Shown piece by piece: positions 18,001-24,965 of a stretch of DNA of 64,000 nt (positions within the stretch are counted from its first letter, which is position 1; every line of letters starts with the position of its first letter). The DNA is from Sphaerisporangium krabiense. GTDB lineage: Bacteria > Actinomycetota > Actinomycetes > Streptosporangiales > Streptosporangiaceae. The stretch spans positions 4,743,501-4,807,500 of the forward strand of contig NZ_JACHBR010000001.1 in NCBI RefSeq assembly GCF_014200435.1, given 5' to 3'. The notes under the pieces were generated by a model, which did no database searches, had not been told where the DNA came from, and saw only the letters and a program-made list of their open reading frames with translations. The position numbers and the translations under genes were made by a program.

Positions 18001-18640
18001 CGCCGCGATCGGCGTCGTCAGGGCCTCGGAGCTGCTCACGATGCGCAACGGCGCCGAGATCCTCGTCGCGGGCGTGAAGGTCGCCACCCAGACCCCGGCC
18101 GTGCGCTCGGGACAGCGCGTCGTCTTCACCACCCTGGACGACGCCACCGGGCCGATCGACCTGACCTTCTTCGAGTCCGTGCAGGGCCACTGCGCCGCCA
18201 CGCTGTTCGGGTCGTGGCTGCTGGTCGCCAAGGGCGCCGTACGGCGGGTCGGGGCCCACGCGGTCTCACTGCGCGCCCTGGACTGCTGGAACCTCGTCGA
18301 GCTCGACGAGATCTGGCGCACCGAGGGGATCGACGCGGTGCGCGCGGTGCTGGACGCCGTCCCCGCGGAGCGGGGCGGGGTCGGCGGGCGGCCCCTGGAC
18401 TACGGCAACGGCTACCGGCTCTCGCCGTACGCCGACATCGGCCCGGCCGCGGGCGTGCGGACCGCGCCGCGCAGGCTGTGGCACGTCAGCCCCGGCAGCT
18501 CGGGGCCGCCGCCCGCGCCGCAGCGCCTGGACCTCAGTCCCGGGCGGGATACGTATGCCGGGGGAGCGAGCGCAGGGCGGGCAGCAGCTTCAGGCGGGGC
18601 GCGATCCCCGAAGGACGCGCGCTCATCCGCGCCTCGGTGA
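15020..18640 (+). CDS. dnaE2: Error-prone DNA polymerase III alpha subunit DnaE2 (ImuC)
   Basis: This 1206-residue C-family polymerase copies damaged DNA during the SOS response. The N-terminal PHP domain begins FAHLHVASAYS and contains VLALTDRDGMYG and RPVVGVDL. Polymerase motifs include IRGSGAGSLVNYL, the catalytic aspartates in LPDIDVDVESARR, and the FGFCKAHAAAFA helix-hairpin region. The OB-type domain lies near residue 1000 (LVAGVKVATQTPAV). About 90 C-terminal residues beyond the family core are low-complexity. DnaE2 normally works with ImuA/ImuB, which are not seen next to it. ATG 15020 overlaps the DUF6504 stop. The 3' end overlaps the convergent DUF4328 gene by about 107 bp. It is controlled by the LexA box upstream. 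Confidence 0.95.
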   Translation: MFAHLHVASAYSLRYGSAFPKDLVARAAGHGMDVLALTDRDGMYGAVKHVQACFEAGLRPVVGVDLLLDGPDGPVGRGGDDGDRVTVLARADGWAHLCRLTTAAHHAGERGEPRVTRELAGRHAGGLLVMLGPRSDVGRAVAERRDGRARELLAAWRAAVPDVVVEVVDQFGHREASTAARMIALAESAGVPAVLTNAVRHLDPGDYRVGDVLDAARKLVPLHSRHLEHSASHAYLKSGAEMGRVALRICGGDEARASRLLARTRETAERCALDPLEVLALRGGRERLHLPEVDGDPVPLLRGRCEEGLVARGMERSSEARERLEDELRVIEAKRLSGYFTVVSDITDMIRGMGVRCAIRGSGAGSLVNYLIRIGEVNPLEHGLLMERFLSEGRKGLPDIDVDVESARRLDCYRAILDRYGEDRVACVSMMETYRARSAIRDVGAAMGLPPHEIDVIAKAFPHIRARQIRAALSDLPELRDSGLGDRALATMFELAEKLDGLPRHIALHPCGVLVGNSGLRDRTPVERSLLDFPMSQFDKEDVEEAGLLKLDVLGVRMQSAMAYALGEIRRVDGEDVDLDRGVPRDDRATYDMIRTGHTLGCFQIESPGQRELVSKLEPRTMHDLIVDISLFRPGPVNSDMVTPYLEARHGWREPSYPHPRLRPALRETHGVVIFHEQVLRVVDAMTGCGLSEAESVRRALSSPEGREAVRTWWECSVLPEFDRETTDRAWRVLDAFGSFGFCKAHAAAFALPTYQSAWLKRHHAAAFFAGVLTHEPGMYPNRVILDEARQCGVTVLPLDVNRSGRQWLVERCPAPSSGAPPEDPPRRVGEGYGLRVPFSSVKGVSEAEVERMVAGQPYTSLADFWERARPSRPVAERIVQVGGVDALYGLHPGGPRWRPGELTRRDLLAQVGTLERASATGVRAARRAGAGRARAQPPPEAGTDAVQIPMGFTEHVRPGELPEMTEAEAVQAELEILGMDVSRHIIAFHEDLLAAIGVVRASELLTMRNGAEILVAGVKVATQTPAVRSGQRVVFTTLDDATGPIDLTFFESVQGHCAATLFGSWLLVAKGAVRRVGAHAVSLRALDCWNLVELDEIWRTEGIDAVRAVLDAVPAERGGVGGRPLDYGNGYRLSPYADIGPAAGVRTAPRRLWHVSPGSSGPPPAPQRLDLSPGRDTYAGGASAGRAAASGGARSPKDARSSAPR

Positions 18641-19211
18641 CCTCGTGGACCGTCACCGCGCACAGCAGCGCGGCCAGCACCGCCACCGCGAGCTCGGGCA
18701 CGCCGAGCCCGGTGAGGTCCTTGCCCTGCGGGGCGCCCGTCACGGGCAGCCGCGACCCGATGAGGAACAGGATGCCGAGCCAGCTCGCCCACCAGGCGGC
18801 GACCATCACGAGCCACACCTTGCGGCGGCCCTCCCGCAGCCCCGCGTCCTCGCGCAGCGCGTGCAGCAGCAGCGCCGGCGCCGCCAGGTTCAGCACGGGG
18901 ACGAACCAGGCGATGGCGATCATCCCCGGCGTCGCGCCGGCCTGCCGCAGCCACGCGAAGTACGAGAACCCGGCCGCGACCGTGGCCGCCACCACCAGAA
19001 GGATCAGCACCGCGAACCAGGTCATCGCGCCCGTGACGGCCGCCGCTCCCGGCGCGGCGGGGTCGGCGCCGAGCTGTGCGACCTGCCGGGCCAGCGCCTC
19101 GCCCCGTGCCTGCTCGAAGACGACCAGGCAGGCGAACGTGGCGATCTGGGCCGCGAGCGCCAGGTAGACGCCGACCGCCGCCCTGCGCACTGAGGATCGG
19201 GCATAGCGCAT
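18534..19211 (-). CDS. DUF4328 family membrane protein
   Basis: This 225-residue membrane protein resembles the actinobacterial DUF4328 family, which has several helices and the loop YFAWLRQA followed by WFVPVLNL. About five hydrophobic segments are present (near 12-30, 60-85, 95-115, 130-155 and 175-195). The function of the family is unknown; some members are fused to kinases or zinc ribbons. ATG 19211 has a good Shine-Dalgarno (GGGGGAGAG). The 3' end overlaps the end of dnaE2 on the other strand, an unusual arrangement in which one of the two C-termini may be mis-assigned. Confidence 0.75.
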   Translation of the reverse strand: MRYARSSVRRAAVGVYLALAAQIATFACLVVFEQARGEALARQVAQLGADPAAPGAAAVTGAMTWFAVLILLVVAATVAAGFSYFAWLRQAGATPGMIAIAWFVPVLNLAAPALLLHALREDAGLREGRRKVWLVMVAAWWASWLGILFLIGSRLPVTGAPQGKDLTGLGVPELAVAVLAALLCAVTVHEVTEARMSARPSGIAPRLKLLPALRSLPRHTYPARD

Positions 19212-19365
19212 GTCTCTCTCCCCCCGGCATGCGCCTCGGTCGTGTTCGCTCTGCGACGTAGCGCGACGCCTGACTCACTCCTATCCAGGAGATCGCCGCG
19301 CTAATCGGCGAGCCGGGGGAGAGATCCCGGACGCTCCACGAGATGATCTGAGGTTCGCCCGGCGG

Positions 19366-20010
19366 TCAGCGCACGACGCCGGACTCCCACGCCCACGCGG
19401 CGGTCTCGACGCGGTTACGGACGCCCAGTTTCGCCTGGATGCTGCTGAGATGCGTCTTCACCGTGGACAGGGAGACGAACAGCTCGGCCGCGACCTCCTG
19501 GTTGGTCCGGCCCCGCGCGACCAGCCGCACGACGTCGTACTCCCGCTCGGTCAGCGGCTCGCGCGGCGGCCGTCCCTGGCGGGCCGCGGGCCGGGCCAGG
19601 TGTTGCAGCAGGCGCACGGTCACCGACGGCGAGACCAGGGCGTCGCCGTTGGCGGCGGCGCGGACCGCCTCGATCAGCAGAGTGGGCCCGCTGTCCTTCA
19701 GCAGGAACCCGCACGCGCCCGCACGCAGCGCGCCGTAGACGTACTCGTCCAGGTCGAAGGTGGTGACGATCACCACGCGCATGGGGTCGGGGACGCCGGG
19801 ACCCGCGAGGATCTTGGTGACCTCCAGGCCGTCGAGCCGGGGCATCCGGATGTCCAGCAGGCACACGTCCGGCCGTAGCCTGCGGGCCTGCTCCACCGCC
19901 GCCGCGCCGTCGGCGACCGCCGCGACGACCTCGATGTCCGGCTGGGCGTCCAGGATCATCTGGAATCCGGTCCGCACAAGCTCCTGGTCATCCGCGACGA
20001 GTACCCTCAC
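19366..20010 (-). CDS. LuxR/NarL-family response regulator (orphan)
   Basis: This is a 214-residue two-component response regulator. The receiver domain (about 1-120) has the acidic pair DD at 7-8, the phospho-acceptor Asp at about 53 in LLDIRMP, Thr in VTTF and Lys in LLKD. The C-terminal GerE/LuxR helix-turn-helix (about 150-205) contains LTEREYDVVRLVARGRTNQEVA and VKTHLSSI. Relatives are usually encoded beside a histidine kinase, but none is present here; the divergent neighbour is an ABC exporter. GTG 20010 is the start. CAGAAT lies 8 bp upstream and might be a -10 for a near-leaderless mRNA. A kinase elsewhere in the genome must be assumed, and control of the adjacent exporter is a reasonable guess. 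Confidence 0.92.
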   Translation of the reverse strand: MRVLVADDQELVRTGFQMILDAQPDIEVVAAVADGAAAVEQARRLRPDVCLLDIRMPRLDGLEVTKILAGPGVPDPMRVVIVTTFDLDEYVYGALRAGACGFLLKDSGPTLLIEAVRAAANGDALVSPSVTVRLLQHLARPAARQGRPPREPLTEREYDVVRLVARGRTNQEVAAELFVSLSTVKTHLSSIQAKLGVRNRVETAAWAWESGVVR

Positions 20011-20159
20011 ATCGCCCGATTCTGCCAGCCTCCGGGCACGGCCGCCGCCGCGCGGGCGAGCGGCGGGATGCGGACAGGCCGTGCGGGTCGGTCATTCGGC
20101 CGACCTCTGGGGCGCCGGATCCGACGGGCGGCCGATCCCGGGGGCGGCGCCTCCCGGCG

Positions 20160-20879
20160 ATGCTCGAAGACATGTCCGCGCACATCGTTCTGGAAGGCCG
20201 TGGCCTCAGGAAGAGCTTCGGTACCGCCACCGCCCTCGCCGGCGTCGATCTCGCGATCGGCCGCGGCGAGGCCGTCGCCGTCATGGGTCCCAGCGGCTCG
20301 GGGAAATCCACCCTGCTCCATTGCCTCGCCGGGATCACGAAGCCGGACTCCGGCGAGGTCCACCTGCTCGGCGAGCGGATCGACGCGCTCGGCGAGCGCC
20401 GCCGCAGCGCGCTGCGCCGCACCCGATTCGGCTTCGTCTTCCAGTTCGGGCAGCTCCTGCCCGAACTGCCCGCGGACGAGAACGTCGCCCTGCCCCTCAT
20501 GCTCGGCGGCACGGCGCGGGCCCAGGCCGTGCGGCAGGCCCGGTCGTGGTTCGGCCCGCTCGGCCTGGCCGGGCTGGAGGGACGCCGCCCGGGCGAGCTG
20601 TCCGGCGGCCAGGCCCAGCGCGTGGCCATCGCGCGGGCGCTCGTCACCCGGCCCGCCGTCGTCTTCGCCGACGAGCCCACCGGCGCGCTGGACCAGGCCA
20701 CCGGCCAGGACACCATGCGCCTGCTCGTCGAGGCCGCCAAGCACAACGACGCCTGCCTGGTCGTCGTCACCCACGACCCCGCCGTCGCCGCCTGGTGCGA
20801 CCGCGTGGCCGAGGTGCGCGACGGCCTGATCGTCCCCTCGTACGCGGCGCACGCCGCGGGCCAGGGGAGGACGGCGTGA
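20160..20879 (+). CDS. ABC transporter ATP-binding protein (LolD/MacB type)
   Basis: This ATPase has 239 residues. Walker A is GPSGSGKST, the Q-loop is FVFQFGQLLPEL, the signature is LSGGQAQRVAIARAL, Walker B is VVFADEPTGALD, and the switch histidine is in VVTHDP. The FQFGQL and DEPTGALD pattern is typical of the MacB/LolD branch that partners FtsX-like permeases. ATG 20172 four codons downstream is an alternative start; neither has an obvious Shine-Dalgarno. The gene overlaps the permease gene (GTGA). Together they likely form a mechanotransmission-type exporter, for example for peptides, lipids or antibiotics. Control by the divergent response regulator is plausible. Confidence 0.92.
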   Translation: MLEDMSAHIVLEGRGLRKSFGTATALAGVDLAIGRGEAVAVMGPSGSGKSTLLHCLAGITKPDSGEVHLLGERIDALGERRRSALRRTRFGFVFQFGQLLPELPADENVALPLMLGGTARAQAVRQARSWFGPLGLAGLEGRRPGELSGGQAQRVAIARALVTRPAVVFADEPTGALDQATGQDTMRLLVEAAKHNDACLVVVTHDPAVAAWCDRVAEVRDGLIVPSYAAHAAGQGRTA

Positions 20880-22573
20880 GCGGCCTCCTGGACCTCACCT
20901 GGCGCCTGATCAAGGGCGGCGGGCGGCGGGGGACGCTGGGCTCGGCCCTCACCGTGGCGGCGGTCGCCGTCTCGACCGCCCTGCTGCTGTTCGCCGTGGC
21001 CGTCAACGTCGCCTTCGACGGGCGCGCCCAGCGCGCCGCCTGGCGCGAGCCCGTCGCCGCCACGGGCGCCCCGCGCGCGATCGAGGCGGTCCGCACGCAC
21101 GTCGTCGCCGGCGACCTGCCGGTCACCGTCGTCCACGTGGCCGTGCTCGACCCCGGCGTGCGCCCGCCCGCGGGGGTGTCCCGCCTGCCGGGCCCGGGGG
21201 AGGCGCTGCTGTCGCCCGCGCTCGCCCGCGACCCGGCGGCGGCACGCGACGTTCCCGGCAAGGTCGTGGGGACGATCGGGGACGAGGCCCTGGCCCACCC
21301 CGACGAGCTGGTCGCGCTGGCCGGGCAGGCGCCGGGGGACCCGGTGATGAAGGCGCGATGGACCGGCGACTCCCGGCTCGGCGTGTCCGCGACGAAGGTG
21401 TCCGCCCTCACCGGCAGGCAGGGCGACAACGCCATCGGGTACCGCCTGCTCGCCGCGCTCGCCGGCGTGCTCATGATCGCGCCGCTGCTCGTGTTCGGGG
21501 GCGCGGCGGCACGGCTCACCGTCGCACGCCGCGACCAGCGGCTCGCCGCCCTGCGCCTGGTCGGCGCGACGCCCGGCCAGGTGGTCGCGATGACCGTCGC
21601 CGAGGCCGTGGTCACCGCGTTCGCCGGCGCGGTGCTGGGGCTGGTCGTCTACGCCGCCGCGTCCCCGCTCCTGCGGCGGATCGAGATCACCGGAGGCACG
21701 TGGTTCGCCTCCGACGTGTGGCCCGGCGTGCTTCCCGTGGCCGCCGTGCTGGTGGCGGTGCCGCTGCTGGTCGGCCTGTCGGCGGTCGCGGGCCTGCGCA
21801 GGGTGGTCGTCAGCCCGCTCGGCGTGGCCCGGCGTCAGACGCCGCCCGCGCTGCGGTTCGTGCGGGTCGTCGCGCTGGTGGCCGTCCTCGCCGCGGTGCC
21901 CGCCATGGGCATGGGCGCGGCGCCCGGCGTGATCCTCACCGTGCTCGCGCTCGCGTTCCTCGCCCTCAACGCGGCCGGCGCGTGGGTGGTCGGGATGATC
22001 GGCCGGATCGTGGCGGCGACCGCGCGCGGGCCGGCGCGCCTGCTGGCCGGGCGGCGGCTCACCGACGACCCCAGATCGGCCTGGCGCACGGTGAGCGGGG
22101 TGGCGCTGACGGGCTTCGTCGCCGGGTTCGTCGGCCTGCTCACCCCGCCGGGGAACCTGGCCACCGACAAGATGACCGCCCTGCTGCTGCGGGACGTGCG
22201 CACCGGAACGCTGGTCGTCCTCGCCGTGTCGTTCCTGATCGCCATCGTCAGCGCGGGCGTCACGGCGGCGTCCTCGATCCTCGACCGCCGCCAGGCGTAC
22301 GCGCTGCTGCGCCTGGCGGGCACGCCGCTGGAGGTGCTCGACCGCGCCCGGCGCGTCGAGACGCTCATCCCGCTCACGGTCATGGGCGGCGGGTCGATCC
22401 TGACCGGTGTGCTGTGCGGGCTGCCCTTCGCCGTGATGTCGCCGAGCCGGGAGGGCATGGTGACGCTGCTGTGCTGCGTCGCGCTCGGCTTCGGCGGGGT
22501 CGTCGCGGCCGGGGCGCTCACCAGGCCGCTCCTGCGCGCGGTGGCCACCGACCCGGCGCCACGCCCCGACTAG
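20876..22573 (+). CDS. FtsX-like ABC transporter permease
   Basis: This is a 565-residue membrane protein. One N-terminal helix (about 20-42) is followed by an extracellular domain of about 150 residues. Next come a FtsX-like helical block at about 200-330 with the ALRLVGATPGQV motif, then further helices and a second half with YALLRLAGTPLEVLDRARRVE, again the ALLRLxGT FtsX signature. The duplicated FtsX core is common in Gram-positive BceB/YxdM-like or large MacB-type permeases. GTG 20876 overlaps the ATPase stop. The gene ends 12 bp before the stop of the convergent ATP-grasp gene. The substrate is unknown. Confidence 0.9.
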   Translation: MSGLLDLTWRLIKGGGRRGTLGSALTVAAVAVSTALLLFAVAVNVAFDGRAQRAAWREPVAATGAPRAIEAVRTHVVAGDLPVTVVHVAVLDPGVRPPAGVSRLPGPGEALLSPALARDPAAARDVPGKVVGTIGDEALAHPDELVALAGQAPGDPVMKARWTGDSRLGVSATKVSALTGRQGDNAIGYRLLAALAGVLMIAPLLVFGGAAARLTVARRDQRLAALRLVGATPGQVVAMTVAEAVVTAFAGAVLGLVVYAAASPLLRRIEITGGTWFASDVWPGVLPVAAVLVAVPLLVGLSAVAGLRRVVVSPLGVARRQTPPALRFVRVVALVAVLAAVPAMGMGAAPGVILTVLALAFLALNAAGAWVVGMIGRIVAATARGPARLLAGRRLTDDPRSAWRTVSGVALTGFVAGFVGLLTPPGNLATDKMTALLLRDVRTGTLVVLAVSFLIAIVSAGVTAASSILDRRQAYALLRLAGTPLEVLDRARRVETLIPLTVMGGGSILTGVLCGLPFAVMSPSREGMVTLLCCVALGFGGVVAAGALTRPLLRAVATDPAPRPD

Positions 22574-22585
22574 GCGTGCCTCGGG

Positions 22586-23485
22586 TCAGGCGCCGGCCGC
22601 GCCTTTCAGCAGCACGTCGCACAGGGCGTCGGTGATGGGCATCCCGGTGACCTCCTCGATCAGCAGGAAGCCGCCCTCGGGGTTGACCTCCAGGAAGACG
22701 TAGTGGTCCTCGGGCGTCAGCGTCAGGTCGATCGTCCCGAAGGACAGGCCGAGGTGCGCCATCACGCCGAGGCAGCGCGCCCGCACCTCCTCGGGCAGGT
22801 CGTGGGCGCGCAGCCGTCGCACGCTGCGCGGCGAGTGGATCTCGGCGGCGAACACGCGGGAGCCGGTGACGATCACCCGCAGCGCCAGCCTGCGCAGCAC
22901 CCGCGCCTGCGCGACCAGGGGGAAGGGGCCCGTGCCCGCGGGGTCGGTGAGCACGGGCGCCTCCTCCTCCGGTGCGGGCGGCGGCTCGCGCACGTCCCAG
23001 GGGCGGTCCAGCACCCGGGCCACGATCTGCCCGTGATGGGCCAGGTAGAAGTCCAGCAGCTCCTCGTGGTCGGTGCTGATCAGCGTGGACGGCAGCTCGA
23101 AGCCCGCGCGGCCCGCCACCGAGAGCTGGTACAGCTTGCGCTGGGCCCGGCGGATCGCGGCCCGCGTGGCCGGCACGGCCAGGCAGTCCAGGGTGTCCCA
23201 CACGTCGGAGGCGAATCCGTCCTGCTGGGCGTTGCCCTCGGAGGGCGGCCCGGGACGCCGGAACCACACCGAGGTGAGCCGGTCGAGGTCCACGCGCCGT
23301 CCTGCGGCGAGGAGCACGCGCCGCGCGGTGCCGGAATGGTCCAGCGTGACGGACAGGCGCGCGGCGCCGGGGAACCATCCCGGCTCTAAGACGAGCGCGT
23401 CGGCCCCCCGCCCGACGAGGGCGCGCGCCACGTGCCGCGCCTGGGTGTCGCCATCCTCGGTGAGGATGAGCACCGTACTACTCAT
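22586..23485 (-). CDS. ATP-grasp family protein (MvdD/RiPP maturase-like)
   Basis: The 299-residue protein has a short pre-ATP-grasp domain (VLILTEDGDTQARHVARALVGRG at the N-terminus) and a C-terminal ATP-grasp catalytic region. The metal-binding acidic residues lie in FGTIDLTLTPEDHYVFLEVNPEGGF, with the usual ExNP. The layout, including VWFRRPGPPS and QRKLYQL, resembles ATP-grasp ribosomal peptide maturases (MvdD/MvdC group) that form omega-ester or amide links. I found no recognisable precursor peptide or methyltransferase next to it, so the substrate is open; another amide ligase role is possible. ATG 23485 begins MSSTVLI. The frame is open to 23629. The promoter 23667-23695 probably drives it. 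Confidence 0.75.
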   Translation of the reverse strand: MSSTVLILTEDGDTQARHVARALVGRGADALVLEPGWFPGAARLSVTLDHSGTARRVLLAAGRRVDLDRLTSVWFRRPGPPSEGNAQQDGFASDVWDTLDCLAVPATRAAIRRAQRKLYQLSVAGRAGFELPSTLISTDHEELLDFYLAHHGQIVARVLDRPWDVREPPPAPEEEAPVLTDPAGTGPFPLVAQARVLRRLALRVIVTGSRVFAAEIHSPRSVRRLRAHDLPEEVRARCLGVMAHLGLSFGTIDLTLTPEDHYVFLEVNPEGGFLLIEEVTGMPITDALCDVLLKGAAGA

Positions 23486-23570
23486 GTCCCGATCTCCACT
23501 CGTGCCCGAGGACAGGGGGCGGCCCCCCTCGGCGTTCCATGGACGGTCCACGATGACGCGCGGCACTTGA

Positions 23571-23660
23571 TCACGGCTTGTCTGCGCGGCGGGGCGACTT
23601 GCGGATGGCTTGGAGCACTCGGCGAGCACCCTGTGAGCCCCTCGCGGCCACCGCGCCCAT
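23571..23660 (-). CDS. Possible leaderless small basic peptide (29 aa)
   Basis: This is a 29-codon frame starting at ATG 23660, six bp after the -10-like TATCTG of the ATP-grasp promoter, hence potentially leaderless. The peptide begins MGAVAARGSQ and is rich in Arg and Lys. It would be the first product of the transcript that continues into the ATP-grasp gene. It could be an upstream ORF, a modified peptide, or chance. There is no Shine-Dalgarno and I do not recognise the family. Confidence 0.25.
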   Translation of the reverse strand: MGAVAARGSQGARRVLQAIRKSPRRADKP

Positions 23661-23666
23661 CTATTC

Positions 23667-23695
23667 CAGATAAAACCTGTAGGGATAGTTGTAAA
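23667..23695 (-). promoter_or_regulatory. Minus-strand promoter of the ATP-grasp gene
   Basis: On the minus strand, TTTACA (-35, 23690-23695) and TATCTG (-10, 23667-23672) are separated by 17 bp inside an AT-rich stretch. The transcript would have an untranslated or peptide-coding leader of about 175 nt before ATG 23485. Confidence 0.5.
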
Positions 23696-23711
23696 GTTCG
23701 GTCCACGGGAT

Positions 23712-23717
23712 TACCGT
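23712..23717 (+). promoter_or_regulatory. Leaderless promoter -10 (TACCGT) of the cysteine leader peptide
   Basis: TACCGT ends 7 bp upstream of GTG 23725, the expected spacing for a leaderless start in Actinomycetota. Together with the peptide sequence it supports transcription starting at 23725. Confidence 0.7.
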
Positions 23718-23724
23718 TGGGAAC

Positions 23725-23871
23725 GTGAACCGCGCCGCCTACCTGACCACTCGCCGGCACGTCGATCTCTGCAGGGTCACCGGTTCTCTCTGTCGCGCCG
23801 AGACGCCCACCGGCCGATCCACGACGACAGGAGAAGACCATGCAGGAGTTGTGGTACACCCGAGCCCCTGA
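23725..23871 (+). CDS. Putative regulatory leader peptide (48 aa) with RRHVDLCR motif
   Basis: A leaderless 48-codon ORF opens MNRAAYLTTRRHVDLCR and has a second Cys seven residues after the first (SLCRAE). The R-R-H-V-D-L-C-R pattern is the hallmark of the actinobacterial 'putative leader peptide' family found before sulfur-acquisition genes. In mycobacteria, leaderless cysteine-rich upstream ORFs act as cysteine-responsive attenuators (established for polycysteine versions). The ORF runs through the Shine-Dalgarno (AGGAGAAG region, 23829-23836) and start codon of the downstream gene and stops at 23871, overlapping it by 32 bp. Ribosome stalling at the Cys codons (23770 and 23791) could therefore alter downstream initiation. 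Confidence 0.75.
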   Translation: MNRAAYLTTRRHVDLCRVTGSLCRAETPTGRSTTTGEDHAGVVVHPSP

Positions 23872-24814
23872 GCCCACCGCGACCGGCATCGCCGCCGATC
23901 TCGGCTGGCTCGACGACGAGTTCGCCCCCGAGGGCATCGCCGTGCGCCCCTTCAGAGAGACCTCCGGTCTCGACGGGCACGCGGGAGGCCCGCTGCGGAC
24001 GCTGCTCCACGAGAGCGGCAACGTCCCCGCCCTGTGGGCGCGCTCGCGCGGGGCCTCGTCCCGCCTTGTCGCCCTGGCTTGGGCCGAGACGCCGCAGGTG
24101 GTGCTCACCCGAGCCCACGTCACCATCCGCGAGCCCGAGGACCTGCGCGGGCGCCGCCTCGGCCTGCCCCTGCGCGCGGACGTCCCGGTGGACGTCGAGC
24201 GCGCCACGGCCCTGCGCGGCCTGCGCAACGCCCTCTGGGCCGGCGGCCTCACGCTCAACGACGTCCACCTGATCGACGTCCCCGCCGCCCCCGGCGCCTC
24301 CGCCCCCGAGGTGGACGCGCTGGCCGGCGGCGAGGTGGACGCGGTCTACGTCGGGAGCGCGGCCGTCCTGCACGACGCCGAGGCCCGCGGCCTGCCGGTC
24401 GCGATCGACCTCGGCGTCCATCCCGACAAGCGCGTCAGGGTCAACGACGCCACGCTCAGGCTCATCACCGTCGACCAGCTCCTGCTGGACATCCGGCCCG
24501 ACGTCGTCGCCCGGTTCCTGCGGGTGCTCCTCGACGCCGCCGACTGGGCCGCCGCCTACCCGCGGCAGGCCGTCCTGCTGGCCGGCGAGAACGACGGCAC
24601 GCCCGGCCGCGGCTGGGACGCGCCGCCGCCCGGCCTGGCCGACCTGCGGGTCGACCTGTCGGCCGAGCGCCTCGGCCTGCTCGCCGAGCAGGAACGCTTC
24701 CTGCGGTCGCACGGCTTCCTGGAGTCCGCCGTGGACGTCCACGGCTGGGCCGACGGCACGGCGCTCGCCGCCGCCCACGCGGGCCGCCGCTCCTACCAGG
24801 AGCAGACCGTGTGA
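23840..24814 (+). CDS. DszB/SsuA-like periplasmic-binding-fold protein without signal peptide
   Basis: The 324 residues have the fold of sulfonate/nitrate binding proteins (SsuA/ThiY) and read most like DszB, the cytoplasmic 2'-hydroxybiphenyl-2-sulfinate desulfinase. Shared patterns are LRGRRLGLP, the DVDAVY-like stretch GGEVDAVYVGSA, and a C-terminal block resembling ALLERTQQFL. No signal peptide or lipobox is present, so it should be cytoplasmic. Where DszB has its catalytic Cys (YSNCPVP, recalled from memory) this protein has YTRAPEP, an Ala. It may be an inactive homologue, a different C-S enzyme, or a binding protein. No permease or ATPase gene follows. The ATG has AGGAGAAG about 5 bp upstream. 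The cysteine leader peptide suggests sulfur control. Confidence 0.7.
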   Translation: MQELWYTRAPEPTATGIAADLGWLDDEFAPEGIAVRPFRETSGLDGHAGGPLRTLLHESGNVPALWARSRGASSRLVALAWAETPQVVLTRAHVTIREPEDLRGRRLGLPLRADVPVDVERATALRGLRNALWAGGLTLNDVHLIDVPAAPGASAPEVDALAGGEVDAVYVGSAAVLHDAEARGLPVAIDLGVHPDKRVRVNDATLRLITVDQLLLDIRPDVVARFLRVLLDAADWAAAYPRQAVLLAGENDGTPGRGWDAPPPGLADLRVDLSAERLGLLAEQERFLRSHGFLESAVDVHGWADGTALAAAHAGRRSYQEQTV

Positions 24815-24965
24815 CGGACGCGCGCGGGCCCGCGGGGCCCGCGCCCACGAGCCGGTACGGCGAAGAGCGGGGCGCGCTCAGAGGATGGCTCGCCGTACCT
24901 TCAGGGGCACCGGTGGGGGAGGACGTTTCGGGGTTGGCCGCCCTCCCTCCCGGTGCCCCACCGCG

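Noticed and set aside
23240-24258. Minus-strand frame across the cysteine leader and start of the DszB-like gene
   Set aside because: It is a shadow of the real plus-strand genes and lacks features.
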